Of a DNA stretch of 64,000 nt, positions 63,777-64,000 are shown in pieces (within the stretch, counting starts at the first letter, position 1; every line of letters begins with the position of its first letter). The translations under genes were made by a program, and so were the position numbers. The notes under the pieces were generated by a model. That model searched no databases and was not told the origin of the DNA. It worked only from the letters and a program-made list of their open reading frames with translations. The DNA comes from Paenibacillus brevis (GTDB lineage Bacteria > Bacillota > Bacilli > Paenibacillales > Paenibacillaceae). Location: the NCBI RefSeq assembly GCF_018919145.1, contig NZ_JAHLQJ010000012.1, positions 62,001-126,000 on the forward strand. The letters are read 5' to 3'.

Positions 63777-64000
63777 TTAACGACGTACTTCTTTAATTCT
63801 CGCTGCTTTACCGCGAAGTTCACGAAGATAGTACAGCTTCGCACGACGCACTTTACCACGGCGAGCCACTTCGATTCTATCGATTTTCGGGGAATGAAGC
63901 GGGAAAGTTCTTTCCACGCCTACACCGTTAGAAATTTTACGAACTGTAAAAGTTTCGCTGATTCCTCCGCCACGACGCTTAATTACAACACCTTCGAACA
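63777..64000 (-). CDS. rplS: 50S ribosomal protein L19 (partial, N-terminus outside window)
   Basis: The last ~74 codons are present, reading [60 protein letters not shown] and ending VRR. This is the conserved L19 C-terminal two thirds, which bridges the 30S and 50S subunits. The start and any L19 leader lie beyond position 64000. Confidence 0.97.
   Translation of the reverse strand, partial: FEGVVIKRRGGGISETFTVRKISNGVGVERTFPLHSPKIDRIEVARRGKVRRAKLYYLRELRGKAARIKEVRR

Overview
The window reads as a contiguous stretch of a low-to-mid GC Bacillota (Firmicutes) chromosome, most probably Paenibacillaceae (Paenibacillus-like). This rests on Gram-positive PolC, a Bacillus-type fla/che operon with cheC/cheD/fliY/swrB/swrD, gene order close to the Bacillus subtilis rplS-to-nusA region, strong GGAGG ribosome binding sites and very frequent TTG starts. 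Genus is inference. Every gene except one (a ComM/YifB-like ATPase at 56.9-58.5 kb) lies on the minus strand, so transcription runs from high to low coordinates.

From the high end: rplS (partial), lepB, rbgA and rnhB form a ribosome-assembly/secretion block. A coupled trio follows: a large FliK-like protein, a free-standing FlhB C-domain protein and yraN. The lone plus-strand comM-like gene sits divergent to sucC-sucD. Then come dprA, topA, trmFO, hslV and hslU. Two genes of the B. subtilis order are missing: xerC (its place between trmFO and hslV holds a 221-bp inverted-repeat element) and codY (its place between hslU and flgB holds a 374-bp AT-rich spacer).

Positions 46475 to 14984 hold an uninterrupted flagellar/chemotaxis operon of more than 30 genes: rod and basal body (flgB, flgC, fliE, fliF), switch and export ATPase (fliG, fliH, fliI, fliJ), hook assembly (ylxF, fliK, flgD, flgG), stator and switch regulators (swrD, fliL, fliM, fliY, cheY), export gate (fliO, fliP, fliQ, fliR, flhB, flhA), placement GTPases (flhF, flhG), chemotaxis (cheB, cheA, cheW, cheC, cheD), sigD, fapA, swrB and several small conserved proteins of unknown function. 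A long hairpin ends the operon.

The low end is the essential block rpsB-tsf-pyrH-frr-uppS-cdsA-dxr-rseP-proS-polC-rimP-nusA: translation, UMP synthesis, undecaprenyl phosphate/CDP-DAG/isoprenoid precursors, regulated intramembrane proteolysis, replication and transcription elongation. Its ProRS is the short archaeal/eukaryal-like type with a zinc-binding C-terminus, not the long editing-domain type of B. subtilis.

Points that stand out beyond ordinary annotation: (1) a promoter, antiterminator, terminator and start-codon arrangement in front of the comM-like gene, and a similar promoter-terminator module in front of dprA; (2) a family of dispersed inverted-repeat (MITE-like) elements, several abutting gene 3' ends; (3) the FliK-like/FlhB-C-like/YraN trio outside the flagellar operon; (4) structured leaders before rpsB and rimP-nusA. 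No CRISPR array, prophage, transposase, tRNA or rRNA gene was seen. I did not find a clearly new multi-gene system; the best candidates are the leader attenuators and the FliK/FlhB-C trio.
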